A DNA stretch of 64,000 bases, taken from the NCBI RefSeq assembly GCF_011386835.1, contig NC_088809.1, forward strand, positions 19,807,567 through 19,871,566, in the 5' to 3' direction. Shown here piece after piece: positions 43,001 through 53,300 of the stretch (position 1 is the first letter of the stretch; the number at the start of each line of letters is the position of its first letter). The DNA comes from Chrysemys picta bellii. Taxonomy: Eukaryota > Chordata > Testudines > Emydidae. Below the pieces are notes generated by a model, which worked only from the letters and a program-made list of their open reading frames with translations, made no database searches and was not told where the DNA came from. Both the position numbers and the translations under genes were made by a program.

Positions 43001-45881
43001 TCCCTGCTTCGTGCCACGGTGCCAGCGCCCTCCCGGTGCCGGCTGAGGGTCTGCCCTGGCCCTGTTTTCTTTCCACTCCTTGTGAGCCGGGGGAGCTGCT
43101 GGCCTGTCTTCCCCGGCTGGAGGGCCAGCCTGGCCTTCGCCTCCCTTGCGAGCCTCGCCCCGCCTGTGTGGATGTCTAATTCTAGCTCCCTCTTCTCTGC
43201 TCCCCCAGAATCAAAGGCTGGTGGGTTTTCCATCACTACGTCTCTACCTTCCTCTCGGGCGTCATGCTGACTTGGTGAGTCTCCATCGCTGGGGATCCCG
43301 CATCATCCTGCTTTCCTGCCCTCTCCTCCCTGGCTCGCAGCTGGGTTGCGAGGATGTTAGAGGACAGACTTCACCTGGGTGGGCTCGTGCCAGCCTCCCC
43401 CTAAATTGGGTCCCTGGGGGCCTCAAAGGGAGTAGCCAGGGGATCTCTGACATCACCCGGGGCTGTGGGACGCTCGCAAATAAAACCCAGAGAGCAAGCT
43501 GATGCCAGTGGTGACACCGTGAGCGTCTTCCACCGTCTCTTCTCTCCCGCAGGCCGGACGGGCTCATGTACCAGATGTTCCGAAACCAGTTCCTCTCCTT
43601 CTCCATGTATCAGAGTGAGTGTCCCTGCGTGGGCCGGGAGCCAGCCTGGCTGCTGGGCTTTGGAAACCCAGCCGCAGGCTGGCGGCTGCGTCCCTCTCCT
43701 GTTAGCCTGTTTCAGCCGTGCCCTCTGGGTCCACAGCGCTTACAGGGGGGTTGGCAAGCTCCCCAGGAGCTATGAGACGGTTTCTCCTCCCTAGCGCTCT
43801 GCGAAGCTGCAGGCTCGGGAAGCGGTGACAGAGCGCCGGCCTGGCCTGCGTAGGACACTGCGTCCGGAGCAAGGAGGCGGCTGGGAGGGCTTGGTGAGCG
43901 GGGAAGCGCCGCGGGCCAGTGGATTGCACGCTGGCAGTTGTGTAGGAATCTCCTCTCCTTGCAGGCTTTGTGCAGTTCCTCCAGTATTACTATCAGAGCG
44001 GGTGCCTGTACCGGCTGAGGGCGCTGGGCGAGAGGCACAACATGGATCTCACCGTGGGTAAGTTGCCTCCCGTGTCCCGCTGCAATCTACCACTCAGCTG
44101 GCTGGCATAGCAGCAGAGATGACCAGGCCCCGACCCTGACTTCATGCCCGTGGGGCAGCTTGGCCCATCCCCAAACTCAGTGCAGACAGCCAGCCATCCA
44201 GGGGCCGGAGCAGCCCCGCTGCTCTCCCCGTGAAGCTCAGTTCGCTCGGGGCCGGTTGCACTGTCTGTGTTCCCCTCGCTGGCGTTACGGTCCCATTAAT
44301 GCCTACCTCACTTGGGGCCGCTGGGCATGGTTCTCTAGGGTACCTGGCTCGGTCGCTCTCCGGCTGGACTACACCTCCTACGGCGCACTGCTTCTCCCCT
44401 CTGAGCGCCAGGAGGGCACGCGTCAGAGGGGTTCCTGGCAGTGGTGCATCAGGGGAGATGTAGTCCGGCCAGAGGTCCCAGCCCGTAGAGGAGAAAGGGA
44501 GTGCAGAGCATCTGAACTACAACTCCCATGAGGCACTGGCACCAATTGGAGTGGGAAGTTTTTGGTTCCTTATAAAATTTTCTGCAATCACGTTTTCTTG
44601 TAGATAGAAACTTTTGACCAGCCCTCCCATTAACCCCCAGCGTGCCACACGCACCCCTCCTTGCTTTCCAGCCCTCTTCCCTGGCGCTCTAAGCTGCTGC
44701 TCACCCCATAAAGGCAGTTTCCTACAGCGGGCGGCCCTGCCTGGCCAGCCGCCTGGGAGCCAGAGCCTCTCTCGGCGCTGGGGGGTCCCGTGTGTCCCCA
44801 AGGCTGGGTGGCTGAATCCAGCCCCGTACGCGCAGCGGGACGGCACAGAGCCCCCCGGCGCACTGAGTTCTAAGGCCCCCTTCGTATGTCCCGTCTCTGC
44901 AGAGGGCTTCCAGTCGTGGATGTGGAGGGGCCTCACTTTCTTGCTGCCGTTCCTCTTCTTTGGCCAGGTGAGTCCGCAGCGGGCGTCTTGGGGCCCGCGG
45001 GGGTTCAGACGGGTCTAGTGGTGCTCACGCGCTCCTTGGAGACGGACGAGAGGGAGGGGGAGCTACCACCCAGGTGCCAGTGGAGGAGAGCGTCTCGGCC
45101 GCATTCGTGCGAGCAGAGTGCCTGGGGGGTGCGGGAAGCTGGACGGCCCCTCCTGATAGAGACGTGCATGAAACGAGGCTCCTTAAATACTTAAACCAGC
45201 CCTGCTCTCGCCTCGTGAGTTGGGCTTTTCAGAGGCGGAGCTGCCCCCGGTCCCAGTGACATTCCCAGCAGCCGGGTGCCTCGGGCTGGGTATTTGGGCA
45301 GCAGGAGGCAAGGCCCATGGCGCTGGCCTGGGACACGTCCGTGCTGGGTTCGCTGGGGGGCATTTGACATGAGTCTCCATGAAAACTGCCCCTTAACCCC
45401 GCGTCTCCTTCAGTTCTGGCAGCTTTACAACGCGGTCACCCTCTTCCAGCTGGCCAGACATCCGCAGTGCAAGGAATGGCAGGTGAGCTCGGGCAAAGGG
45501 AGCCTGGAGTGGGGGGGTTGGAGCATGGAAATGAGATAATGCCTTAGAAACTGCTGCCCCCACCTCCCCCTCGCTGCCAGCCCTCCTCCTCCCAGCAGCA
45601 GTTGAGTGCTTGGCTGAATGAGATGCTGGGAAGCGACACAGCTGGAGCAACAGCAGCGGGACTGATGGGCTGTGGCCCCTCTTAGAGGCCTGGGAGATCC
45701 CAGCTCAATACAGCCTCTCGGACTCCCGCTGGTGGGTTAATTCTAGCGTCTCCCGTCAAACTCTCAGGTTCTCATGTGCGGGTTCCCCTTCTTGGTGCTC
45801 TTCGTGGGGAACTTCACCACCACCCTGCGGGTCGTCCAGCAGAAATTCCAGAACCAGAACCAAGACGCTAAAGCCGAGTGA
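31064..45881 (+). CDS. TMEM120A: TMEM120A (TACAN/NET29), six-pass membrane protein (complete)
   Basis: Multi-pass protein of ER/nuclear envelope and plasma membrane. Vertebrate structures show bound coenzyme A and an ELOVL-like fold; a mechanosensitive channel role is disputed. Twelve exons: 31064-31138, 38610-38728, 38950-39066, 40370-40429, 41077-41172, 42712-42801, 43209-43274, 43553-43614, 43965-44057, 44903-44967, 45414-45482 and 45768-45881 (TGA 45879-45881). All phases agree, 1026 nt, 341 residues (human 343). Residues 5-100 are a charged coiled coil ending [13 protein letters not shown]. Six hydrophobic segments follow, the first about 136-152 ([13 protein letters not shown]) and the last about 305-325. 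The WWVFHHYVS motif (about 190-198) is in exon 7. Start chosen for a good Kozak context (gccgccATGa) and homology. It is on the same strand as STYXL1 and convergent with POR. Confidence 0.96.
31139..31310 (+). repeat. Tandem array repeating the TMEM120A exon 1 splice donor
   Basis: The start of intron 1 is about five imperfect G-rich units of 27-34 bp. Each contains CAGGTACCGGGG, identical to the real exon 1/intron 1 junction (CAG|gtaccg, donor at 31139). Extra donor-like GT sites fall at 31170, 31202, 31229, 31263 and 31295. The array ends with CTGCACGTGCA, which resembles the exon end CAGCACGTGCA. Confidence 0.85.
33735..33870 (+). mobile_element. MIR-like SINE relic
   Basis: GACTTGGGAGACCTGGGTGG, GTGTCCTGGGGTAAGTCAGT and TGCGAAATGGGAT follow the MIR order. 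The MITE at 33902 inserted just after it. TMEM120A intron 1. Confidence 0.55.
33902..34065 (-). mobile_element. Tc1/mariner-type MITE, copy 3
   Basis: 164 bp, inverted relative to the other two copies, with ends CACCTCTACCCCGATATAAC and GTTATATCGGGGTAGAGGTG and flanking TA. In TMEM120A intron 1. Confidence 0.85.
34150..34330 (-). mobile_element. MIR/CORE-SINE relic
   Basis: The plus strand has CAGATGGGGAAACTGAGGCA then AAGTGACTTGCCCAAGG and TGTGGCATAGTGGGGAACTG, the reverse complement of the MIR core and tRNA-like head. TMEM120A intron 1. Confidence 0.8.
34649..35420 (+). mobile_element. Non-autonomous hAT transposon with perfect 8-bp target duplication
   Basis: 772 bp element with hAT-type terminal inverted repeats CAGTGGTTTTCAAACT and AGTTTGAAAACCACTG. 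The target duplication CTCTAGGA is present at 34641-34648 and 35421-35428. The interior has a palindromic module (AGGAGCCGGACC and complement) and C-rich near-tandem units around 35130-35330. No transposase frame. In TMEM120A intron 1. Confidence 0.92.
36317..36475 (+). mobile_element. MITE with GGGGCTTGTCCACAC...GTAGACAAGCCCTTAG ends
   Basis: Short element with inverted ends and no coding capacity. TMEM120A intron 1. Confidence 0.6.
37245..37430 (+). mobile_element. MIR-like SINE relic
   Basis: GGTTCTGCCACTGACCTGCT, TTGACCTTGGCCAAGTCATT and GCCTCGGTTTCCCCAATGG in MIR order, ending with an AAAGCATTTTGAGAGCTACT tail. TMEM120A intron 1. Confidence 0.75.
41857..42058 (-). mobile_element. Turtle tRNA-derived SINE (Cry-type)
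   Basis: The minus strand begins GGGATAGCTCAGTGGTTTGA, a tRNA-like A box, followed by a B-box-like GGTTGTGAGCTCAATCC, then AAATCAGTACTTGGTCCTGC and a tail with GGTCCCTTCCAGTTC shared with CR1-type LINEs. This family is known from cryptodire turtles. It lies in TMEM120A intron 5. Confidence 0.88.
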
Positions 45882-48395
45882 GAAGAGGAGCTGATGCTGA
45901 GACCGGGGGGGCTCTCCACCGCTCCCCCCCCCCCCCCCCCTGTCTCCTAGCCACACTCCAGACTTTGCCATCCAACTCTCCTCCTCGCCCTTGAACCTGT
46001 GCCCGTTCCTCAGGGGCAGGCCCACTGGGACTGTCCAGGGAACCTCGGGGGAATGTATGTGATCCAGTAAACCAAGCTGCTGAAGTCCGAGGCTCCCTCA
46101 CCCTCCCAGCCCCGGGACACGCTGCCTTTGGCTGGAGTCGCTATGGGCCTGCTGCGATGCAGGAGGATGGAAGCGATCTCCCCAGAGTACCGTGGCCAGC
46201 CAGGCAGTCTTTATCCCACTCTGCCCCCCAGAGCATGCCCCTTCCTTTGCTCTAGAAGTGTGGTGTCTAGGGCAGCTACTCAGATGTTAATGTGACCCCT
46301 TTCTTGGGGGTCAGGCCAAAGCACTACCATGAACACCATCTAGCTCCTAGCAACCAGAGACCTGAAGTGCCCATGACAGCTGGTGGGGCACCCTGCAGTG
46401 GGGCCAGCCGGGCCTGAGGGGGAGGGAGCAGCCCCCAGCCCTGGGCTTATTCTAAGCTCCCCTCCCTGTGGACAGTGCTGCTGAGACACACGGGGCGAAC
46501 AGCTCAGCACCTCCCGCTTAGGGAACCAGCCCCATTGCATGGAAACAGGCTCCTTGCTTATTATTGGCTGAGTCCCCAGTGGAAGCGCTCCAGCTGGGAG
46601 CACGGCTCTCCCAGCCCCCTCATGGGCCCGGAGTCCCAAGGCCGGGCTCTGGTGCAGATCTCCTTCTAGCGATGGGAAATGCATGCTTCAGACATGTCCT
46701 GGCCTCTTTACTAAAGTGGTCTGCACCCTGGGGCCGTTCCGCATCCTCTCTGCTCCAGCGGGATGCTTGAGCATGATCTGGGAACTGGGGCAGCCTAATG
46801 TCCCAGCCCCCTCACCCCCGCCATTAATTCATTGGGCAGCAGAAGCAGAGTGAGGGAAGAGGATGCCAAAAACCATAAAGGAAGCAGCGTGTGTAGCTGG
46901 TGCTAGAAAGTAGCGTGGGGCCTTGAGCTCTGACTTCCTCGCCAGCAGGGTCCCTGAGCTGCCGAGGGCAGGTGGTCTGGCTGGAGCAGCTGTGCTTGGC
47001 TGGCTTGTGAGCTGCTGGGGGAAGTCTGAGCAGGTACCCAGCTTCGGTGCGGGGAAGATGGGTTGTGGAGGGGGCTGTCCTACCTGTATTAATGTCTGTG
47101 CCTCTTTGACAGGAAGCTCATCCAAAATAAAGGGAAGAAGGGGTGATCCCTTCCCATGACAGAGCCATCTCTGATCCCAACCGCTCTTAATCCACTGGTG
47201 GGGTAGTTGATGTTTTGATGGAAGGAAGAGGGCTGGGAGGGGGTAGACCATTCTTACTGCCTAGGGCCTGAGCTCTGCTGCTGAGGGGTAAGTGTGAGAC
47301 TGGGTAAGGGGAAGATACCCCCTGGCAGGGGAGGGCTGTGTGCAAAGCTAAATGCAGCAGCGAGGCTCTTAACTATCAGGAGTGGTTTGTCCTCCCCTCT
47401 GCTAGCAGCAGGCAGGATATTCCTGGCAGTGACAGGGAGGGCGCTGCACAGGCCTGAACTAGTACCTCTTGCTCTCCTGTCCTGGAAACAGGGCTGGCTC
47501 TGGTTTATCCCTTTTAGTGTAGACGTACCTGGCATCTGTGCAGCTTCCCTGCTAATGGTGTTCAAGCTAGCCCAGGGGTATCTGCACTTGCGGCAGGGCA
47601 GCCAGACTGCTGCGCAGGGGAGCAGTGCAGCAGTAACAGAACCTGCCTTGGTGCCAGTTCACATTTCCTTCTGACGGGGGAAGTGAGTGTCAATCATACT
47701 GCTGAACACGGGACTGGCTGCAAGTCCACGGTTGTTTTCCATCAACTCTCCCCTGGACACCTGTTTGGAAAGCGAGCAGCACGCTGGGCCAGCCTGGGAA
47801 TGAACAGAGGTGGGGCTGGCGGGAAGGAGAGAGGCCCAGTCTGCAAATGAGGTGAACAGCTGAGGGGAGAAACTCTGCCTCCGTTTGAGCTCTGGGGGGC
47901 TGGCTGTACTGCAAGCGGAGGTGTGACAGCCGGGTGTGGAGCCAGGCCCGAGCTGCACTTCAAGCCTGCCTAGGGCTGTACATGTGTGACTAGCCCAGGC
48001 TACTGAGGGTTCGTGGCTACTGGGAAATGAGGCCAGGTGGAGCCTGCATGCACAGCCCCCTTGGGAAGTGAGCTTTAAACACACAGGAGACAGGATGGGC
48101 TTCGGCTCCCTCCCCCCATCTCTCCAGCACAGGCAGAGGTTAAGCGACTTGCCCAAGATCTCAGAGGAAAGGCTGTGGCAAAGCAGGAACGGACGCATGG
48201 GCAGGTCACCTGTAAAGCTGTTCTCACCTTGTGCCCTTTCCCCTTGGCTTTGTGAAAGGAGGTGTGGGGGGGGGGGGGGGGGGAGGGGGAGGTGACACCC
48301 CAGGCAAGAGGAAGTTACTGGCTGGCTCTTGCCTCTTGGGTCGGTTTCTCACTGAAATGAAACAAGAGGCAACTGATCTCAGGAGGCAAAATAAA
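45882..48395 (+). other. TMEM120A 3' UTR and flank with candidate poly(A) signals
   Basis: Non-coding stretch after the TMEM120A stop. Candidate polyadenylation signals on the plus strand are AGTAAA at 46066-46071, AATAAA at 47126-47131 with a GT-rich stretch about 70 bases on, and AATAAA at 48390-48395. Which is used cannot be told from sequence. Pure C and G tracts occur at 45924-45940 and 48266-48283. The open frames here are not convincing genes. Confidence 0.5.
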
Positions 48396-48401
48396 GCCCG
48401 T

Positions 48402-48407
48402 TTTATT
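48402..48407 (-). terminator. Candidate POR poly(A) signal AATAAA (minus strand)
   Basis: TTTATT on the plus strand, that is AATAAA on the POR strand, about 1.75 kb downstream of the POR stop. A plus-strand AATAAA sits at 48390-48395, so two opposed signals are six bases apart at the centre of the convergent TMEM120A-POR gap. I saw no nearer canonical signal for POR, but a variant signal could be used. Confidence 0.5.
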
Positions 48408-49759
48408 CCAAGGGGACAGTATATTTAAAATTATTTACATTCATGGGACAGGCGGAGAGCTTGTCCATGAGCAGGTCTTGAGCCGGGGTGAACAGGAAAC
48501 CCAGATACCAAACCGTGTGTGGAGAAGCGGCCCAGGGGGTTCAGTTCATGTGACTACCAAGCACACGGGCCCAGTCGTTCTCCCTGCTCCCCTGGGCTGA
48601 CTGCAGCTGCACATTAGCGCCCCCTGCAGGCCAGTAGCTGGAATTACCCCCTCCCCCCCCCCCCGCCGCCTCTCCCAGGAGGCGGCTTCAGCCATCTCCT
48701 GTCCCCTGTGACTAAGGAAACAAGATTCAGTGGAGGCAAGTGCTGCAGTTAAGTCCCTGACCCACCCCAGCAGTGGCTACACATGAGACTCAAGGCCCAG
48801 GCCAAGGAAGGCGCCCTGGGAGCTGCCTTGCTAGTCCCTGGAGGTTAGTGATGGCTGGGAGCGAGCCATCCTCCCCCTGGGATTGTCTGTTGCTGGGCTG
48901 GGACGTTACAGAGCAAGTCACCACTTTGCTGGGACTTGAGCATTAAGCCACTGGGCATCAGCTCCCCACCACCACTAGCCAACTTACTGCGAGACCCATA
49001 GGACAGAGCGGGGAGTGAGGCCAGGCCAGGCCTGGGGAGAGCTTCGTGGCGGATCTGGTGGCAGATCAGAGCAGGCTCAGGTAGGAGTCACTGGCACAAC
49101 TCTCGCTAGGCGCTAACGGGTTCAGAGAGCAGGTCTCCAGCCAGAGCAAAGCCCCACTCAGAGACTCCAATCGCAGCAGGGCCAAGGACTGGGCAGGAGT
49201 TTACACCAGGGCGGGCTCTCAGCTGGCCAGGGCTGGTTGCAGGCCACAGGAGAATTTCAAAGGGCACTGACTCTGGTGTGCAAGGCATGGGGGCCCTGGC
49301 CCATCGGGCAGAGCTGCAGGCTGCCCCGTCACAGTGAGGGGGGCGTACCCCAGCACCGTTGCTCAGGCTGAGTGCCACCAGGACAGGACCTGGTGCTGGA
49401 AGTCTCGTGGGGCAAGGGAGACATGGGGTTCTGCCAGTGGAGACTTTCTGATGCCCTGCGAGGGAGCGAGACAGTCTCTCCCATTTGCTGCCCTCAGCCC
49501 TGGGTCGCTTTCCAACCCAGCATGCTCCAGGCTGGATCTGTTAAAGGTTGCCAGGGTCCAGGTCTGGACCACAGCTCTGCCCGGATCACCACCAGACCAT
49601 GCCTGAGCTGGGGTGCACTGGATTGTCCCCAAAGAACGGGTTAAAAACCAAGGTAGCTCCCTGGGAGAGGAGGCGGCATTGGGGCTTATGTGACTAGCCT
49701 GAGAGGCCAGGGTGGGGGGAAGGGTGGCCCCACGTCAGTTTCCACAGGAGCACAAAGCC

Positions 49760-49878
49760 GGGGGGGGGGGGGGGGGGTGTCGTCCTGCAGCTGGTTCATT
49801 GCACAGACAGCAGAGCGGGCAGCCTCGCCAGTGAACTGGCCTTGCCCTGCACTGCGGCGGGGGGGGGGGGGGGGGGGG
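49760..49878 (+). repeat. Two long G homopolymers near the POR 3' end
   Basis: G runs of 18 (49760-49777) and 20 (49859-49878) bases lie 283-401 bases downstream of the POR stop, in its probable 3' UTR, where the RNA would read as C runs. Confidence 0.85.
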
Positions 49879-50160
49879 TCATCAAGCCCTGACTCCTGCT
49901 AGTTCCAGGGGCGAGCCAGGCCATCGCAGTGGAGACGTGTCTTCTCCCAGAAAACCCAGGGGGATTCCAGCAGTTCCTGCCCCGCCCTTCGCAGGGCTCT
50001 CGAGAGCAGTCTAGCGGAGGGGGGAGGCGGGTACAGAGGGCGATTACCAGGTGAGGGGATCTAAGGTTTAGTTTCGTTTCAGTGGCACGTTCTTGCAATG
50101 GCTGGGGCAGGTCCAGCAGCCGTCTGGGAATCCTTCCTCTCCCCAGCCCGGGAGCCCGGC

Positions 50161-50305
50161 TTAGCTCCAGACGTCCAGGGAGTAGCGGCCCTTGGTCATC
50201 AGTTTCTTTACATAGTCCACGGCCTGGGGCTGGGTCATGCTCCCGAACTCGGCCACGATTTCGTAGAAGGTGTTCTGCACGTCCCGTGCCATACTGCGAG
50301 CATCG
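50161..50305 (-). CDS. POR: POR terminal coding exon
   Basis: Starts in phase 2 with DARSMARDVQN and ends at YSLDVWS followed by a TAA stop. The penultimate Trp is the residue that shields the FAD isoalloxazine ring in this family. The exon is 145 nt, 47 residues. Confidence 0.95.
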
Positions 50306-53300
50306 CTGGAATGACAAGGACGTGAGTGAGGGCGGGCGTCGTTCCTCCACCTCCCGTGGATCCATAGCCCTGGGGGAAGGGGAGACTGCAGAGGCCAGGC
50401 TGGCCTAGCCAGCATCGGCCCCAGGTCTAAGGAGCTTGGCTAGTGAGGGATCAGAGGGACACTGAGCAGGTAAACTCCATGTTATGGAGCGTGGGCCACA
50501 ATCCCCGTGGCCAGTGGCCTGCACTGCGTGTTAGCCTGGCACTCGCTAACCTTCACAGCACCCCTGCATTGCAAGGAGCTGCCCCAGCTCACAGCCTGGG
50601 AAATCAGCAGCGGGCAGGTGTCTTGCCAAAGGCTATTGGACAAGTCCATGGCAGAGCTGGGGGAGAACCAAGGAGTTCCTGGCTCCCAGGCCTGTGCTTA
50701 GACCAGGCAGCTGTTATTCCATCCCCAGCTGTGCTGGGCGGAGGGGAGGTGTGAGAGCACATCACTCACCGAACCTGGCCCTGGCCCCTTTGCAGCCACC
50801 TCTCCTCCCTCCCTGGAACCCAAATGGCCCCTCCTCCTGCCCCAGGCGTTTCCCACGATACTCTGATTGCACTGTGGGCACTGACTGAGCCGGCAGCCCT
50901 CAGCCCAGGGAGCTGCTGGTTCTACCTCCCCCCATTAGCTCAGCAAGGCCCTTCTCCGCGGACGCTCTGCAATGGCTCTATTCCCAGCCTCTCTCTGCTG
51001 GGCCCTGAGACGCAGTTGTGCTAGGAGCTGTACGTACAGAGACACAGCCTGCCCCAACAGGTTCATCGGCTACAGAGACACAGGGCGGGAGGGGAAGCTG
51101 GGGACCGAACCCAGGGCTCCCACGTCCGTGCCCATAGCAAGGCCTTGAGCCTGCCACCTGCTAGCAGACCCTCCCTCCCGTATGCTGCCCCAGGGACTGT
51201 GGCTGGAAGCAGAGCCTAGCACAGGACAGTGACGGGGATGGCTCCACTGCCTTTGAGGTGCCAGCCCCCACGTGTGAGAGTCGAGAGCTTTGCTTCTTCC
51301 CTTTCACACACACACGGGAGTGTCACCGAACCCAATGGATGGTTTAAGTGAATCCAACCACATGGTGCAACCCTTAAAGTAACTCAAGGTGCAAGCTCCT
51401 TGTAAAGCCACATGCCAGCCCCCTGGACAATAGGGGCCAGCAATGGGAAACCCCGGGTTATCCCACAGTCCAGCCAAGGGTCCTGATGCAATTCAGCCCG
51501 CGAGGACCCCGGGCTGGCCTTACCCGCACACGTAGATGTGAGCGTTCCCCTCGTGGATCAGCTTCCAGACCCCCTCTTTGTTCTTCTTCAGCAAGTGCTG
51601 AACGTAGACCTGGCAGAACAAAGGCAGCTGGGTTTAGAAGCGCGGGGAAGGGAGCAACGCGGATTCCATGCGCCGAGCTGGCCGCTTCATCCCAGAGCTG
51701 CTGCATGTCCCTCCGGGAGGGAACCAAAGCTGCTCAGGGGACGTCAGTGGGCCTGACCCTCTCCGGCAACAGCCTGGGGGGGAGGGGAGGGACATTAGGG
51801 CAGGCTCTCAAGCCAAGCCGGAGTGCAGACTGGCGCTCCCCACGGCTGGGGCACCTCCCCATTCACGCCCAGCCAGGTGCACTCTGCAGGGCATGGAGCC
51901 GCCTTGCTCTGAAGCACGTGGGACAGGCCGATGCTGCCAGGACGCGGTTGGAGCAGTAGCCTGGGCTGGGGCTGGCAGCTCCCAGGGCCTCTCCTCCTGC
52001 AGCACCCACCCGCCTGGAAGAGTCCAGCCGCCCGCACATGGGCTGGAGGGAGGGACTGGAGCCTCTTTGCGGGGCTTTACCTTCTGGGCTTGGTCCCTGG
52101 AGAAGGCGACGTTGAGCTGGGTGAGGGCTCCCTCCTTGTGGAACTGGGCGAGCTCCTCTCGGTACAGGTAGTCCTCGTTCTCATGGCGACAGCCGTAGTA
52201 CAGCACCGTCTCGCCAACGTCCTTCCCTGGGACCCAACGTGACAGCTGTCAGCCCAGGCCCGCCACCTCCACGTGGCTAGCTAGCCAGCTACTGACGGGA
52301 CTTCCACGGCACCTAACTTCCATTGCTTTCAAAGGGATGTGGGCCTAAGTGACTTGGACAAGGTCTGTGGCGGAGCAGGGAATTAAAGCCAGGTCAATGG
52401 CCCATCCGTCCACCCTACCAGGGCTAGCAGAAGGCAGCAACCTTCTACACCCGCAGCCACATAACCTCCTGCTCCGAGGAGCCCACAGAGGAAAAGGGAC
52501 CTGCTCCCCTCCAGCAGTGTGTGCTGGGGTAGGAGCTGAACCTGGGGGAAAAGGGGGCAGTTACCCCTCGTTATCCCAGGGACCCCGGGTTGCAAGTGAA
52601 CACACAGGATGGGCTGCTGCTGGTGCCCCGAGTGCACCCCAGGGTTGCTCCATAGAGCCCCACTATCACAAGAGAGCCGTGATTGGCCCACGGTGCTGTC
52701 AGTCACCACAGATCTGGGTGGGAGGGGGTGCCCCCTACAAGCCTGCACACCTGCAGCAAACCGTGCTGACGTAGGTGATTGGGAGATGAGCGGAGTGGGA
52801 GGGGTTTACAGGAAATAATCAGAACAATGCTCCCGTAACAGACGGACTTTTACATTCTAACCTTCAAAAACGCCAAACCCTTACGGCTGCTGAAAGTCTC
52901 TCCCCTCCCGCCTCCCCAGCTCCTCCACACGTTACGAGAGAGCTACTTCTGAAGCCCCCTCAGGAACGAGCCACAGCTGTATGGGAGGGGGCCCACCTCT
53001 GGCAGCCACTGGATACTGGCACTATCGCGAAGAGGCAGCACCTCCAGTCGATGGCTACTCCGGGACCAGCTGATCTGGCACCGCTGTTGCACTCACCTTG
53101 CTGCTTTAGCCAGGCCCGTTCTTGAATGAAGCCAACGAACGGGGCGATCCCAGTCCCGGGCCCGATCATGATGACGGGCGTGCTGGGTTTGAAAGGCAAC
53201 CGGAACTGTGACTTCCTGACGTACATGGGCACCGTCAACTTGTGCCCGTTTTCATTGGGCACCTTGTTCTTCAGCCAGGTAGTGGCCACTCCTTTGTTCA

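Noticed and set aside
44355..44535. Partly inverted segment GGACTACACCTCC...GGAGATGTAGTCC in TMEM120A intron 9
   Set aside because: May be an old MITE, but the ends are unclear and no target duplication was found, so it is not listed as a feature.
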